DNA of 64,000 bases from Panorpa germanica (GCA_963678705.1 OY783223.1:3286001-3350000); one strand, 5' to 3'; positions 12,281 through 25,118 are shown, numbered from the stretch's first letter. Program-made: numbers and translations. Notes: generated by a model not told the origin, from the sequence alone.

Positions 12281-12573
12281 AGCTTGTGAACTCATTTTTT
12301 AGGGGTCGTTTCTTAATTTTTTATTGAAATATATGTTAATACATAAATATATACGTTTTTACTTTTTTAAATATAAAAAAAATTGATGAAGTTATAGCTA
12401 TAGTCACAGAAGAAATAAATAATCGAGATTGTTTTCCCTTTGTCACAACCATCTTAATATAAAACTTGATGGGATTCACACTCTGTTGTATAAAAGAGAT
12501 GACGTACCATGCAGTGGTTTTTTCTATAACTTTGGATCCGTTTAATTATTAAAGAAACAAAATGACTATTTTA
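12281..12573 (+). mobile_element. Old diverged relative of MITE family A
   Basis: Reads AAGCTTGTGAACTCATTTTTTAGGGGTCG, then TTGATGAAGTTATAGCTATA and CTCTGTTGTATAAAAGAGAT, and ends in the usual TTAATTATTAAAGAAACAAAATGAC block. The order of blocks matches family A, but identity is much lower than among the young copies. A young copy has landed at its end (12574). Confidence 0.6.
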
Positions 12574-13200
12574 ATGGGCTTGTGTCCTCATTTTTTAGAG
12601 GTCGATTTTTCAATTGTTGATTGAAATTGATGTTAATAAATGTGTATTGGCGTGTCTATTTTATTAAATATCTAAATATTGACGGAGATATAGCAATTAA
12701 AAATTTGAATTGTAGTTTTAGCGCTAGAAATGGTCGGCCATATTTGTATGACGTGAAATGCATTTTAACATCAGTTATTTGTTGAGTAGGTCAGTGCTGC
12801 GGTAATGTTTTGTAGCTGTTGGTAGTCGAAATAAACAAGTCAAGTCAAAGAATATTTTATTTAACCCTGTTACGGCAGACATAATATTGAAATTTTATTG
12901 TTCCTTGAAATAGCTGTAAATAATATTTGATATTTTGATATATAAATACATATAGCAGAGATGTATGAGCTGTAAGGTTGGTAACCTTACACAAGGATTG
13001 TGATGTCACATACACTTGGAATGTGTACAACGTTGAATCCCTTTAATAATTAAAGAGACAAAATGACTTTTCTAATTGTTAATATTTCTTAACATATAAA
13101 GAGTTATTAAAAAATAATTGAACATTTGAGGTTCTAGTAACACACTTTATCAATATATAGTACACTTTTATAGAAATTAAGACATAGGACACAAGCTCAT
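12574..13200 (+). mobile_element. MITE family A, copy 5
   Basis: Full-length copy with intact left end ATGGGCTTGTGTCCTC and right end GGACACAAGCTCAT. It is inserted at the tail of an older relative. Confidence 0.9.
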
Positions 13201-13623
13201 TATAAAATAGTGGTAAAATAATGTGTCATGCTTTTTGAAAGGTTAGATTACCACCAACAAAACTCCATGCGTGAATAATATCAACCAGGAACTCTATGAG
13301 TCCGTTGAAATATCAGGAAATGGTAAAACAAAAACGTAAAAACCGTCGGAACGGAACATCTGCGGGGTACACTGAACTTGAGGCGTTCTGGAATTATGAA
13401 CACTGATAAAATTACAAACAAAAATATATTAAAATGTCATTCGCTTGATACCACTGTAAAAATTACGATATTTTGAAGATTTCTTTTGAAAAAAATTATG
13501 GACTTAATCGTTTAGATAAGAACTCTTCTTTTGTTATTCAATTTTTTTTAATATACATCACACTTATCGGGTTATAATAGTAGAAATGTTATTCTTTCGG
13601 TTAGTATTGCTAAATAATATTAT

Positions 13624-14265
13624 AATGGGCTTGTGTCCTATGTCTTACTTTCTATAAAAGTGTACTATATATTGATAAAGTGGGTTACTAGAACCTCAAA
13701 TGTTCAATTATTTTTTAATTACTCCTTATATGTTAAGAGATATTAACAATTAAAAAAGCCATTTTGTCTCTTTAATTATTAAAGGGATTCAACGTTGTAC
13801 ACATTCCAACTGTATGTGACATCACAACCGCTGCCAACCTTACAGCTCATAAATCTCTGCTATATGTATTTATATATCAAAATATCAAATATTATTTACA
13901 GCTATTTCAAGGAACAATCAAATTTCAATATTATGTCTTAACAGGGTTTATGCCTTAGCAGGGTTAAATAACATAAAAACTTATTATTCTTTGATTTGAC
14001 TTGATTATTTGACTACCAACAGCTACAAAACATTACCACAGCACTGACCTACTCAACAAATAACTGACGTTAAAATGCATTTCACGTCATACAAATATGG
14101 CCGACCATTTCTAGCACTAAAACTACAATTCAAATTTTTAATTGCTATATCTCCGTCAACATTTAGATATTTAATAAAATAGACACGCCAATACACATTT
14201 ATTAACATCAATTTCAATCAACAATTGAAAAATTGACCACTAAAAAATAAGGACACAAGCCCATT
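13624..14265 (-). mobile_element. MITE family A, copy 6
   Basis: Full-length reverse copy with both terminal repeats intact (AATGGGCTTGTGTCCTATG at the left, GGACACAAGCCCATT at the right). It is a good reference copy for the family. Confidence 0.93.
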
Positions 14266-16321
14266 ACTCTTTTCCATTTTAAAAACAGTTCGTTTCACCC
14301 TACATAAGAGTGTCATGACATGCAGGTCAGAAAGCAACGACTATTGCGATGAAGTATATTGCGTTATCATAAAAAATGAACAAAACTATCTTTAAATTCA
14401 AGAAAGATAGCAAAAATATTATTTAGCAAACAGTTATGCATATTTTTATAATAAATCATACGTTTAAGTGTAATGTGCATTTATGAAACATGCATTTTCT
14501 GTTATTAGTAGTTAAATATACCATATTTATCATTTCTGATAAGAAATCAACATTTATAAATCAGACAAATATTTAGGTCTGTATTTATTTTCTTTAATTT
14601 AAAATAACAATGATAATACGAGTAAGTGACCATAATGTACATATAGAAAGTAAATACTTAAGACAATAAAGGAATATATTAAGTACAAAGTAACGGTGTA
14701 TATTTATATATATATATAAATATACAAATATAGACTGGAATGTAATTGAAATTTCGTATAAAGGTTACAAACCTATCAATTGCAGATTCACAAGAAAGAT
14801 CTTTTTGAGATTATCACTATTAACATTACAAATAGAATCTTCGAAATTTATAGAACAAAAAATCTGAACTGATAAAATTTAAAAAATAAAAACGAAGTTA
14901 CTAATATAAAATAAAATGGCAATTAATAAATGTAAATAAATCTGCCAAGATTGTAGAACTAAATAGGGTGGTTTGTAATAGGTTTCTATAGTAACGCTTT
15001 GTAATAAAACACCCTTTCAAAATCATTTGCATTTTTCAAGAAATAAATTTTATGTGTTCAAACAATATTTAAAATCTAACGCAATAACATAAAAAAAATG
15101 CGTTGAAAAATACAGAAAAATAAAGTTAATTATAGTTGTCTACATCAGATAAAGAATACTATGCAAAAGATTTGATAAAAAGTGTGTTTATATATTTTAC
15201 AAATAAACAATTGACGCAAGATCTGATGATTTGTAGATTGACCAATCAGACATAAAGAGAATAATTTATTTTTCATCAATTGAATCATTTTATATGTTAT
15301 TTCTAGAGTGTACCGTTGAAAAACACTAACATTTACTTCCTTATTCAAAACAACCTTGACCGTGCGTCAAACTACAAAGTGAAAGAAAGACTTCTTATCA
15401 AAACAAAGAAGAAAACGTCAAGAAATTCAATTAAAAATCTATTTTTTGATATCATTTAACATGTAATTATTCGTAAAATAAAATTAAATGAGCAAACTTA
15501 CGAAAATATATTTAGAATTATGTAAAACGAAATCGTTACATCATGAATAAAAAAAAAATCAAATTGCTTGTGACTTACCTTTCAATAAACTTGTAACACA
15601 CAGCTCAAATTCTTCTTAATAATTAAAAGATCATTTAGCAGTAAACATTGTTAGAAGCACATTATGATAATCACTTTAATTAGCAAATAAAACCCACAGA
15701 AACACTATATATTGCAAAGAAAAAATAAATATTACATGTACACAATAATTTATTAGCAAGAAAAATTTATAAATGAATTTTTGTATACTGTATAATTTTA
15801 ATAACAATAATTTATAAGATCACATTAAGAGAACATCTAATATACAAACTTCACAGAAAAATGTATTAAATGTAAAATAACGGGACAATAATGAAAGATG
15901 TCTGAAAATCTATAGAAGACTAGACGTCAAATAATATAAATTGAATATAGCACACAGTACTATACATATACTTCAAGCAAGCAACAATGTAAATAGAAAT
16001 TACCAGGGGATCCAACGTAAGCCTAATTAAATATTTTAATGAATATTTTTTAACATAAGCACAATTAAATTGTAAATATAAAGTTACTTGCGTTTAACAA
16101 TATATTAGAACATCAAGTCATTTGCGTTAATCATCATTTTATTACATTATAATTTGTGTTACAGTTCATGTAGGGATTTCAGTTTTAAAGGAGATAAGTA
16201 TTTGTTACCAACATAAGCTGTAACTGTCATAAATTGTTTTGGTCTTAAGTGAAACTTGGTTAGGGAGATGTTTGCCTTTTCGTAAAGAAAAAAATAAGAT
16301 AATAATTAGTAACAAATTAAA
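14266..16321. other. Intergenic DNA upstream of TAF11
   Basis: About 2 kb of AT-rich sequence without a supported gene. A (TA)n-type palindromic run lies near 14700-14730. The TAF11 promoter and 5' leader must lie in the last few hundred bases; I cannot identify core promoter motifs with confidence. Confidence 0.5.
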
Positions 16322-17326
16322 ATGGAGACCATTATAAAAGATAAAAATAGCCCTGAAAGATTATCGGTGGCAACAAATGAGAACACAGATAATATTGAAA
16401 ATTCTAAACCTAAAACACCTGACAGTAGCTTTGAGTTCGATAACGATTTATCAAATCCAGAAGGATCATTGTCAATGCGAGATGATATGTTATTAGCAAG
16501 AGATGATTCTGATGAAGATTCAGATTCACGAGATGCTGGACTTGCAATAGAAGAAAATTTGTTAAGAGATGCCGATATGGATGACGACGAAAATGACAAC
16601 GACGATGTTGAAAATGACACTGAACGTAAAGTTCATAAAACCGTAACATTTGCTGATGAAACTAAAGGTGATGATGAAGCGTTTGATTCAGATATTATCA
16701 TTCCTGCACCTCTTTCAACAGAGAGTGCTGAACAGAAAGAAAAAAGTCGTGAGAAAGAACGGAAAAGTCGAAAGGAAATGGAGGAAGAAGAGAGAGAGAA
16801 AATGCAGTAAGTTCAACGAAGAGTGCCTTACATTTAAAGATAGATTATTGTTTATTACAAATAAATCTGTAATTTCAGGGTTCTGGTATCAAATTTTACA
16901 GAAGAACAACTTGATAGATACGAAATGTACCGAAGATCAGCATTTCCAAAAGCAGCTATAAAACGATTAATGCAAACCATTACAGGCTGCTCTGTTTCTC
17001 AAAATGTAGTTATAGCCATGTCTGGAATCGCTAAAGTTTTTGCTGGAGAAGTAGTTGAAGAAGGTAAAATGTCACCACTCTGAAAGATTAAAAAAGATGT
17101 CCATTTTTACGATTGTATTTTTGTGTTTATTAAGTGGTGTAATGCCTTCATGCTCCAAATATGTATGTAATACAAATTTATTCTATTTTCAGCGTTAGAC
17201 GTAATGGAAGAACTCGGAGAAACAGGAGCTCTTCAACCCAGATTTCTTCGAGAAGCCGTACGTAGATTAAGAAATAGAGGAGCTGTTCCAAATGGCCGTG
17301 CGCATAAGACATTCTTTAGACTATAA
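16322..17326 (+). CDS. Taf11: TAF11, TFIID subunit
   Basis: Three exons: 16322-16806, 16879-17063 and 17193-17326, giving 267 aa. Donors are GTAAGT and GTAAAA, acceptors TTTCAG. The N-terminal 160 residues are acidic and low-complexity ([11 protein letters not shown]), then basic and Glu-rich. From about residue 166 the TAFII28 histone-fold domain follows: [20 protein letters not shown], then [20 protein letters not shown], then a C-terminal block ending [16 protein letters not shown]. In this family the fold pairs with TAF13 inside TFIID, the RNA polymerase II promoter-recognition complex. The acidic N-terminus is typical of metazoan TAF11. The start was chosen as the first ATG of the open frame. 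Identification rests on the highly conserved C-terminal half. Confidence 0.95.
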
Positions 17327-17397
17327 GTCATATCCATATATAAATTATTATATTCGTACATTTACGTGCCTTAGTTCGATAGCTTCTAAAGAAAGGC

Positions 17398-17403
17398 AAT
17401 AAA
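17398..17403 (+). promoter_or_regulatory. Poly(A) signal of TAF11
   Basis: AATAAA lies 72 bp after the TAF11 stop codon, followed by a T-rich stretch. Confidence 0.7.
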
Positions 17404-17445
17404 TGTCATTTTATAAAAAAAATCGTATTTTTTTTTACCTATCCC

Positions 17446-17636
17446 AGTAAACAATTTGGTGAAGTGTCCGATTTTGTATGCACTTCAATTATAGTTCGCA
17501 TCAACTTTATCTTCATTTGTATTCTGACAGGTGGAGTGTTTCGCCATTTGTAGCCGATAAAATAGACATTTCATATGAACCATTGGGAATAACTGAACTG
17601 TAAATGAGCAACATGCACTCCAAAATGTTTACAGGG
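17446..17636. mobile_element. MITE family B, short copy
   Basis: About 190 bp bounded by CCCAGTAAACAATTTGGTGA at the left and CTCCAAAATGTTTACAGGG at the right, inverted repeats shared with the 0.8-kb copies at 44758 and 50161. The flanks read AT on both sides, consistent with a 2-bp duplication. It is a deletion derivative of the longer form. Confidence 0.8.
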
Positions 17637-17769
17637 ATGTACTTGTTTATGAATAACGTCTCATTTTAAGTGGGACAGTACTACAGCACTCAAAAATATT
17701 TTAAAGATAACATCTTGTTCTATAGTATTAGAGCATGGTAATTCATCTTTAGTATTTTACTTATTTATC

Positions 17770-18063
17770 AAATATGGTATCTAACTATGGGGTACTGCAT
17801 CTACCTCTAATATTGAGATAATCCAAAGATTTCAGTCCAAAATGCTAAGGATTGTCACGAATGCACTATGGTTTATACCTAATCACATAATACATCGAGA
17901 CCTGGATATACCTACAGTAAAAGAAAAAATAGTGCTAAGAATCAAAGTATACAAGGAGAGAATAATAGAACATCCAAACAATTTGGCCAGCTGTCTAATG
18001 TCCAATATTTCCACAGTACACAGACTAAAAAAGAAAGTACCTCAGGACCTACTAACCAACTAA
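17770..18063 (+). pseudogene. Dead jockey-type LINE, reverse transcriptase ORF C-terminus
   Basis: In one frame the sequence reads KYGI, a stop (TAA 17782-17784), then LWGTASTSNIEIIQRFQSKM, then LRIVTNALWFIPNHIIHRDL, ending in RLKKKVPQDLL and a stop. The LWG...IQRFQSK, NA-W-PN--IHRDL and IPTVKEEI-like blocks are the usual C-terminal tail of jockey-clade non-LTR retrotransposon ORF2 proteins. Only this tail remains and it carries an in-frame stop, so it is inactive. It lies 130 bp downstream of a MITE family B copy. Confidence 0.8.
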
Positions 18064-19295
18064 ACAGAATCTAGAATCTATTGAAATTAAGGGATAAGTC
18101 GATGGGCACATCCTGCGCAAGACACTTTATTTTAACATACCTATCACTGAATGTCCTCTAAGCAGAACAGATTGTAATAATCTTTAGTAATCACAAAAAA
18201 ATCACTTATTTATCAAATAGAGATTCTATTTTTATTATAAAGTAACAAATTTATTGATTATAGTTAATTAATTTCTGTACAGCTCCATCTCATGCTCAAT
18301 AGCTCAAGGTAATGAGTTTGAATATTTAATAGCGTTAGTACCGTCCATTAAAATATTGATATATTGTATATTTGCAAAATGTAAGGAGAACTATAATTAT
18401 CATAACTGTTCTTTATAGGTATTTATTAAAGAATACTTCTAATTATATAATTCTTGAGAGCGTGAAGATCGTTAATGCAGCTAATTCTACATCACAGAAG
18501 CGCATGTTTAGCTGCTACTACAGACTGAGACATGATGTTTGTGCTGTAATATACACTCTTACAAATTAAACTATGTAATAATCAAATAATAGACCTTAGA
18601 GTTATCAAAAACGCAAAAATAATTCAATATTTCACATGGTTTGTCGTTATCAAACAAATCATTTATTATTTAGAAATTTTTCACAATCTACTATCTTTCT
18701 CTATCGCAAAAGTTGTTGCTTTCATAACTGTTAATAAGAAAATATTTTACTTTTATAAAATTAATATTACGAACCTATTTATAATTATTTGCACCTGATT
18801 ACTGCAAATACTTAAACTCATTTGTTAAAGAAAGACTCCTGTGTGTTTGAATTTGTTTTTATAATAATATAATTGCATACTTAATGAATTCTTTTATATA
18901 CTTTTCGTTATTATTATTAAAGTTATAATTTAATGTATTAGTGATAAAACTGTTAAAGATATACACACGCAAAATATTTTAATATAATGAACGGATAGAT
19001 AAAACAGAAATTTTTAAATCTCTTATCAAGTATAGATTCTAATTCTTTATTTCAAAAATAAACATATTGGACTTATATTTATGACCGTTAGAAATATATT
19101 AAATATAACACTGATGACCTCTATTTGATTAGAATGATAAATGCACATTTAATAATTAACATAATATCTTGAATTTCTCTTGTAGTCCTTTTTGAAATCT
19201 TATACCGTTTTCATATTATTCAATTTTACTCACTGTCACAATTTTGTCTATATATTATTTAGTACATTTTATTTTAAAATATTGTAATTGTTTAA
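18064..19295. other. Non-genic AT-rich stretch
   Basis: I see no supported gene or repeat end here. Short frames are uninformative. Confidence 0.5.
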
Positions 19296-19953
19296 ATCTA
19301 ATCTAATCTAATGTCCCAGGTGTATGTTTATATTCTTATATGTTTGTTTTCTTATATTTTTATATGTTTACGCGATTCGTATGGTGGCTCGAAAACGGCT
19401 CCGTCAATGTTCCTGAAAATTTCCTATTTCGTAGAGAGAAAAATTCTAAGACTTTTGAAAAACTGGGAAAAAAATTAATCCCTTTTTCCAGCATAACTTT
19501 TAATTCGTAAAAGATAGAAAGTTGAAATCTGGCATGTGTATTACGGGGTTCTATTTCTGGATTGTAGAATAATTAAGTATATTATTAATAAAAGAAAATT
19601 CAAAATTTTATTTGGGGACACGGGAGCAGTTTTTGCCGAGAGTAAAAATTGTGCTAGAAAGTTGAAATTTTGTATATAGGCTAACCTTGGTAACTTATTT
19701 ACGAATCGAAAAAAAAAGTCCCAAATTTTGAAAAAAAGTTGGTTAAATAACGCATAAATTGAAAATATTTTTTATTTTGATAAAAATAATTATATTTTTT
19801 TAGTCAGTTTGTGTGAAAAATTATTTGATTTTATGTGTAAAATTTATATAGAACGAGTTAAATATTGCAATTTAAAAATGGAATTAAAATTTGAAATGAA
19901 ATTTATTTTACACACAAAAGACAGTCGTCGCTTGCGACGGTGGTGAACTCTAG
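19296..19953 (+). mobile_element. Helitron-like element, family D, copy 1
   Basis: The 3' end shows a perfect 6-bp-stem hairpin (CGTCGC TT GCGACG, 19926-19939), then 10 nt, then CTAG followed by host T: the hairpin plus CTRR layout of Helitrons, which insert between A and T. The 5' end is probably one of three A|TCTAAT repeats near 19296-19307. Interior blocks (ACGGCTCC, AATTTCCTRTTTCGTAGAGA, CTATATACAAAATTTCAACT in reverse) match the 29.5-kb copy. There is no coding capacity, so it is non-autonomous. Confidence 0.7.
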
Positions 19954-20098
19954 TATTTATATATTTTAGTTTGTTTAAAATCCTGTATTCATAATCTTAG
20001 ATAATAAATATTATTTTATCGTCCAATTTTTATATAACAAAAAGATACTTCAGAGGGTGTTATATTTTAATTATACAATTTGAAAATTGTGTAATAAT

Positions 20099-20727
20099 AA
20101 TGTGCTTTGTCCTTATTTTTTAGTGGTCGATTTTTCAATTGTTGATTGAAATTGATGTTAATAAATGTGTATTGGCGTGTCTATTTTATTAAATATCTAA
20201 ATATTGACGGAGATATAGCAATTAAAAGTTTGAATTGTAGTTTTAGCGCTAGAAATGGTCGGCCATATTTTTATGACGTGAAATGCATTTTAACATCAGT
20301 TATTTGTTGAGTAGGTCAGTGCTGTGGTAATGTTCTGTAGCTGTTGGTAGTCAAATAATCAAGTCAAGTCAGAGAATAATAAGTTTTTATTTGATGCTAA
20401 GGCAGACATAATATTGAAATTTGATTATTCCTTGAAATAGCTATAAATAATATTTGATATTTTGATATATAAATACATATAGCAGAGATTTATGAGCTGT
20501 AAGGTTGGTAACCTTACACAAGGATTGTGATGTCACATGCATTTGGAATGCATACAACGTTGAATCCCTTTAATAATTAAAGAGACAAAATGACTTTTTT
20601 AATTGTTAATATCTCTTAACATATAATGAGTTATTAAAAAATAATTGAACATTTGAGGTTCTAGTAACCCACTTTATCAATATATAGTACACTTTTATAG
20701 AAATTAAGACATAGGACACAAGCCCAT
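20099..20727 (+). mobile_element. MITE family A, copy 7
   Basis: Full-length copy. The left end is mutated (AATGTGCTTTGTCCTTA) and the right end is intact (GGACACAAGCCCATT). Confidence 0.9.
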
Positions 20728-21095
20728 TCTCGAAATACTTGCGTGTAGCCTCCGAATCATTTCCAGATGCGTTAGCGGGGGCAACGACATAAACTTCTAT
20801 ATCTTTATCAGTGTCATGCCCACTGTTGAGTAGAATCTGAATCTTGTGTAGAATGAACGAATGAACTCGCCCCTAAGCTGTACAATGTTTAAGTGAACGA
20901 CACTATTCAAACAGAATTATTGGACAAAGTCAATTAGAATGTAATGTACTAGCGCAGTTACTAACAATCAGTGCGTAAGTGCATTTCGGAGCGCAAAGAT
21001 TACAGCAGAAGTACAGTGTGCATTTATTATTAATGCAAAATAGTTTACTATAAATATAGAAATATTTACATACCCTAATTAACGTGCAGACAATA

Positions 21096-24000
21096 ATGAT
21101 GTTATCTAAAAGTTTAGTCATTATTTTGGTATTTGGTTTTCTGGGTAAGCAATTATATATAACAGTTATTTTTAAAAATATTTAATGTATTATACTATAA
21201 TAATGCAGTAAAACTTGGTTAGGCATTCAAGGAGCTAAATTTACTAAATTATTACACAATGGGCTTGTGTCCTATGTCTTAATTTCTATAAAGGTGTACT
21301 ATATATTGATAAAGTGGGTTACTAGAACCTCAAATGTCCAATTATTTTTTAATAACTCCTTATATGTTAAGAGATATTAACAATTAAAAAAGTCATTTTG
21401 TCTCTTTAATTATTAAAGGTATTCAACGTTGTACACATTCCAAATGCATGTGACATCACAATCCTTGTGTAAAGTTACCAACCTTACAGCTCATAAATCT
21501 CTGCTATATGTATTTATATATCAAAATATCACATATTATTTACAGCTATTTCAAGGAACACTCAAATTCCAATATTATGTCTGCCTTAGCAGGGTTAAAT
21601 AAAATAAAAACTTATTATTCTTTGATTTGACTTGATTATTTCGACTACCAACAGCTACAAAACATTACCACAGCACTGACGTACTCAACAAATAACTGAC
21701 GTTAAAATGCATTTCACGTCATACAAATATGACCGACTATTACTAGCGCTAAAACTACAATTCGAATTTGTAATTGCTATATCTTCGTCAACTTTAGATA
21801 TTCAATAAAATAGGCACGCCAATACACATTTATTAACATCAATTTCAATCAACAACTAAAAAATCGATCACTAGAAAATGAGGACACAAGCCCATTTCTA
21901 TATGAAAAGTAGAAAATGAACCTAGGAAGTAACTTATGGCACTCTAGCAAAGGTGAAACTTGCATTACTAGACAATTTTCTACCTGGTAAAATATATTGT
22001 AAAATGATGGTAAAAATCAAAGCTTATTTTACCCTTCACTTGTACTTAAATTTCACAAAGCTTTACAAAAGCGACGCACTTAGGGGATTTTTTATTAAAT
22101 AAAAGAGATAACGCATATTTATGTGATTATAAAATTTTCCTTACAACTCCTCTTTATTTTTTAATTTATTTTTAAGATAATTTACAAGATATTTCTATCT
22201 CTTTTCAACTCACTATTTCCGCTCGATCTGACCATCATCATATTCTAGTTTCAAACAAACTTTATCATTTAGAGATAAGGCTGTATCAATTTATTTTTAA
22301 AATATTTAATCATTATTGTTTGCTTGACTTTGTCCACTATCTTTGCTTAGCAGAAGTTTTAATGGCTGTAATAATTATTAGTTAAAGCTCAATATTCATT
22401 TACATATATAGAAAAAAAGTCAACTCATTTCTAAGGGATGTTGTTTTAATTTTTGAATTAAATCAATTCTCTTTGCATTACACTGAATCTAATAATTCAA
22501 ATTTGTGTAATACTGCTGTCATTGCGTGTTGGATTACATTTGCCATAAAATCTTAATTAATTAGGCACTGATGTTATGTTGAAACCTGAACTTTTTTGGC
22601 AACTGTGCTGATATTTTTATTCATAGTGTGTTAAATGTGTTGCCTATACTCTTTTTGTAGGCAGTTCTTTTTTTAAGTCTGTTTCAATATAAAAGTTGAC
22701 TTGTAATAGTTTTTATTAAAATATTCTCGCTATTTTCATGTTTTCCGCGGGATTTTTTCTTATATTTTTTATTTATCTTAGAGATAGAGGTTCATCGCTA
22801 GCCGAAATAGGACTGATAATATTGCTTCAGTAACTCCAGTATATAAAAATTCGTTTAAAACTTGTGAATAAGCAAATTCTGTCATTTGAATTATATTTTA
22901 TTATTAAAATGCAGCATATTTTGAAGTAAAATAGGAAAATAAATGGCAAAACTAACGGTTAACTGTTATATGCAATGTAACAACACCGCCCTCAAAGAGG
23001 TAACTGCTTCTTTTATAAAGAGTTCGAAATTATATTTGCTTTTTACTCAGTTCATCCAAAAGTTGACGGAGTTATAGCTATATTAAATTAGAATTTCAGT
23101 TTTGCCGCTTGTTTTAGATATGCGAAGATTTAGATAGTCCAAATCACGGGAGTTCGGCGGCGACTTATACTTAAAAGAGGTTATAAAAGCGGTATAAATC
23201 TATAATACGATAATGAATTTTATCTTATTCGTTTCTATATACATTACAGAAAAATAAGTGAGTCAGTGCTTTTTAGTTATATCGGCAGTTTATACCGCAC
23301 AACTTGTTTTAAGTATGAGTCGCCGCCGAACTCTCGTAATTTGAATTATAACAGAGATTATTTTTCCTTTTTCGCAACCTTCTTAGTATAATAATTCATG
23401 GGATATACAATCAGCTGTTAGTAGTAAATGACGTATCACACTCTTATACGTTTCTGTTGTATAAAAGAGATGGCAAATCGTCGGATGTAACATACCATTA
23501 CTATAAAACAAGATACAATATTGAATACTTACTCATGACTTTCATGCAGGAACACAACTCGTTGATACCGCTGAACAACGATGTGAATCAGCACAAGGAT
23601 GCAGAATAATGAATGGTCGGTGTTCTTGCGGATACGGATGCGCCTCAGAATATCCATATAATACTCAAAGAGATTGTCAAGCAGCTTTGAAAGGTCAGCA
23701 ATAATAATAATAATAAAACACTGTTCATAAAATGAATCTTTATATGTATTGTAATGTTACAGGTAGAAGAAACGATATATGCACAAGAAAACCATGTAAA
23801 AACTTCGGCACATGTATTCAAGTTTCACAAGATCCCGGTTTTAAATGTCGGTGTGAGAGTACAGGATTTTATGGAAGTCGTTGCGAAAATGGTGAGCGTT
23901 AAATTAACTGCATAATTACCGAAACGAAACATTCTCTAAACGTTAGCAAACACCAGGAGCATGATGCTGAACAAATGTTAACTAAATATGTTACTATTTA

Positions 24001-24098
24001 AAAACGCAAAATTAAATGCATGTATTTTTTCAGCTTGTCCAACTGGAGCTGTACAATACGCTGGACTAGTCTTTCCATACGAATGTGTTGTTATATAA
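21096..24098 (+). CDS. Small secreted protein with an EGF-like domain
   Basis: Four exons, all joined in phase 1: 21096-21144, 23550-23693, 23763-23891 and 24034-24098; 128 aa. Exon 1 is a signal peptide (MMLSKSLVIILVFGFLG). Exon 2 encodes a cysteine-rich segment (CESAQGCRIMNGRCSCGYGC). Exon 3 is a clean EGF-like domain (CTRKPCKNFGTC, then CRC...GFYGSRC). Exon 4 adds a short tail with two more cysteines. There is no transmembrane segment after the signal, so secretion is inferred. I do not recognise a named orthologue; small EGF ligands and haemolymph factors are possible classes. The large first intron holds a MITE family A copy and a nested MITE. Two tandem ATGs open the frame. Confidence 0.8.
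21259..21895 (-). mobile_element. MITE family A, copy 8, in intron 1 of the EGF gene
   Basis: Full-length reverse copy with both ends intact, 114 bp downstream of the exon 1 donor. Confidence 0.92.
22990..23515 (+). mobile_element. Old family A relative interrupted by another MITE
   Basis: The left part contains GTTGACGGAGTTATAGCTATA. The right part contains TTTCGCAACCTTCTTAGTATA and TTCTGTTGTATAAAAGAGAT. Both match the order of blocks in the old copy at 12281-12573. The 198-bp unit at 23143-23340 splits it. It ends just upstream of exon 2 of the EGF gene. Confidence 0.55.
23143..23340. mobile_element. MITE with 34-bp terminal inverted repeats
   Basis: Left ATCACGGGAGTTCGGCGGCG... (23143-23176) and right ...CGCCGCCGAACTCTCGTAAT (23307-23340) are inverted repeats with three mismatches over 34 bp. 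An inner pair, GCGGTATAAA / TTTATACCGC, extends the foldback. The GC-rich arms contrast with the AT-rich host. No other copy is in the window. Confidence 0.8.
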
Positions 24099-25118
24099 GT
24101 TACACTAGGAAGTCTTGCAGTTCAAACTTACTATAAACTTAAGGTTTTTAATATATATTAACGCATAATGGTCCGATCGACAAATATCTGGAATACAGAA
24201 AAAATGATTCACCTTTTAGTAAATAACTTTTTAAATGAAGTATATTTTTGACGAATAATCTCTATGTAAATTTACACAAATTGAAATATATTATAAATTA
24301 TGATTACAATATTTTTTTGTTAATATATTGGTGATCGAGCTCGATCAACGACTTTTATGTGTTTATTTAAATCAATCACAGATATTGGGTTTTTGATCTT
24401 AGGTTTTTTTTGAATCATAATTATTTTTATTTGGTAAAAATATTTATAATTTAGAAAATTAAACGTTGTTAATATTCTTCAAGAATTAGTATCTCTTTGC
24501 AAAATCTTTTATAAGTTTCATATTTAAAAATTGAAACACCTGTAACAATTGGAGTCCGGACCATTAAGTGTTAAAACTATAATCTGATTAACAATAATAT
24601 ATTAAATAAACTATTATTTATCAGATATGAAATGATATTTTTATTGGTCAAAATAATAAATGTCAAGTCTCAATAGAGACTTATCAATTATGTTTTATTT
24701 AACAATAATAAAATAAAAAATAACTTAAATTTTCTTTTGAGATGAAAGGAAATAAATCAATATACAAATTACTTTTTTCTTTACAATTACAATATCATTA
24801 TTTCATATTTTGTCGTTTTTAATAACCGTTTAAAATTTTGACGTAAATTTTTCAAAATTCAATATAATACAAGTTCTATTTTCCAGTTTTATAAATTATT
24901 ATTATACATGATGCAAATAATGTTTAAACTTAACGTAAGCTACACAACAAAACAAACAAATATATGTATAAAAACGCTACATCGTCAATTTGTAGTTTCA
25001 TAATGTATTTATTTGTATTTATTCGTATTATGCAGTTTTAAGTTTTGTTTTTGAAAGCAGCAGCATCGTATCCGAAAGCGGCCGCAATCACAGGCTTCAA
25101 CATTTTCATTACTTTCTA
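24099..25118. other. 3' region of the EGF gene and intergenic DNA
   Basis: AT-rich, no supported gene. AATAAA at 24605-24610 is the first clear canonical poly(A) signal after the EGF gene stop. This gene converges on Unr. Confidence 0.45.

Noticed and set aside
14700..14735. TATATATA palindrome as a regulatory hairpin
   Set aside because: Simple AT microsatellite; such runs also occur near 44745 and 50110 without any consistent gene context.
16306..16649. Two minus-strand frames over TAF11 exon 1
   Set aside because: They are antisense to the acidic repeats of TAF11, whose histone-fold exons follow in phase.
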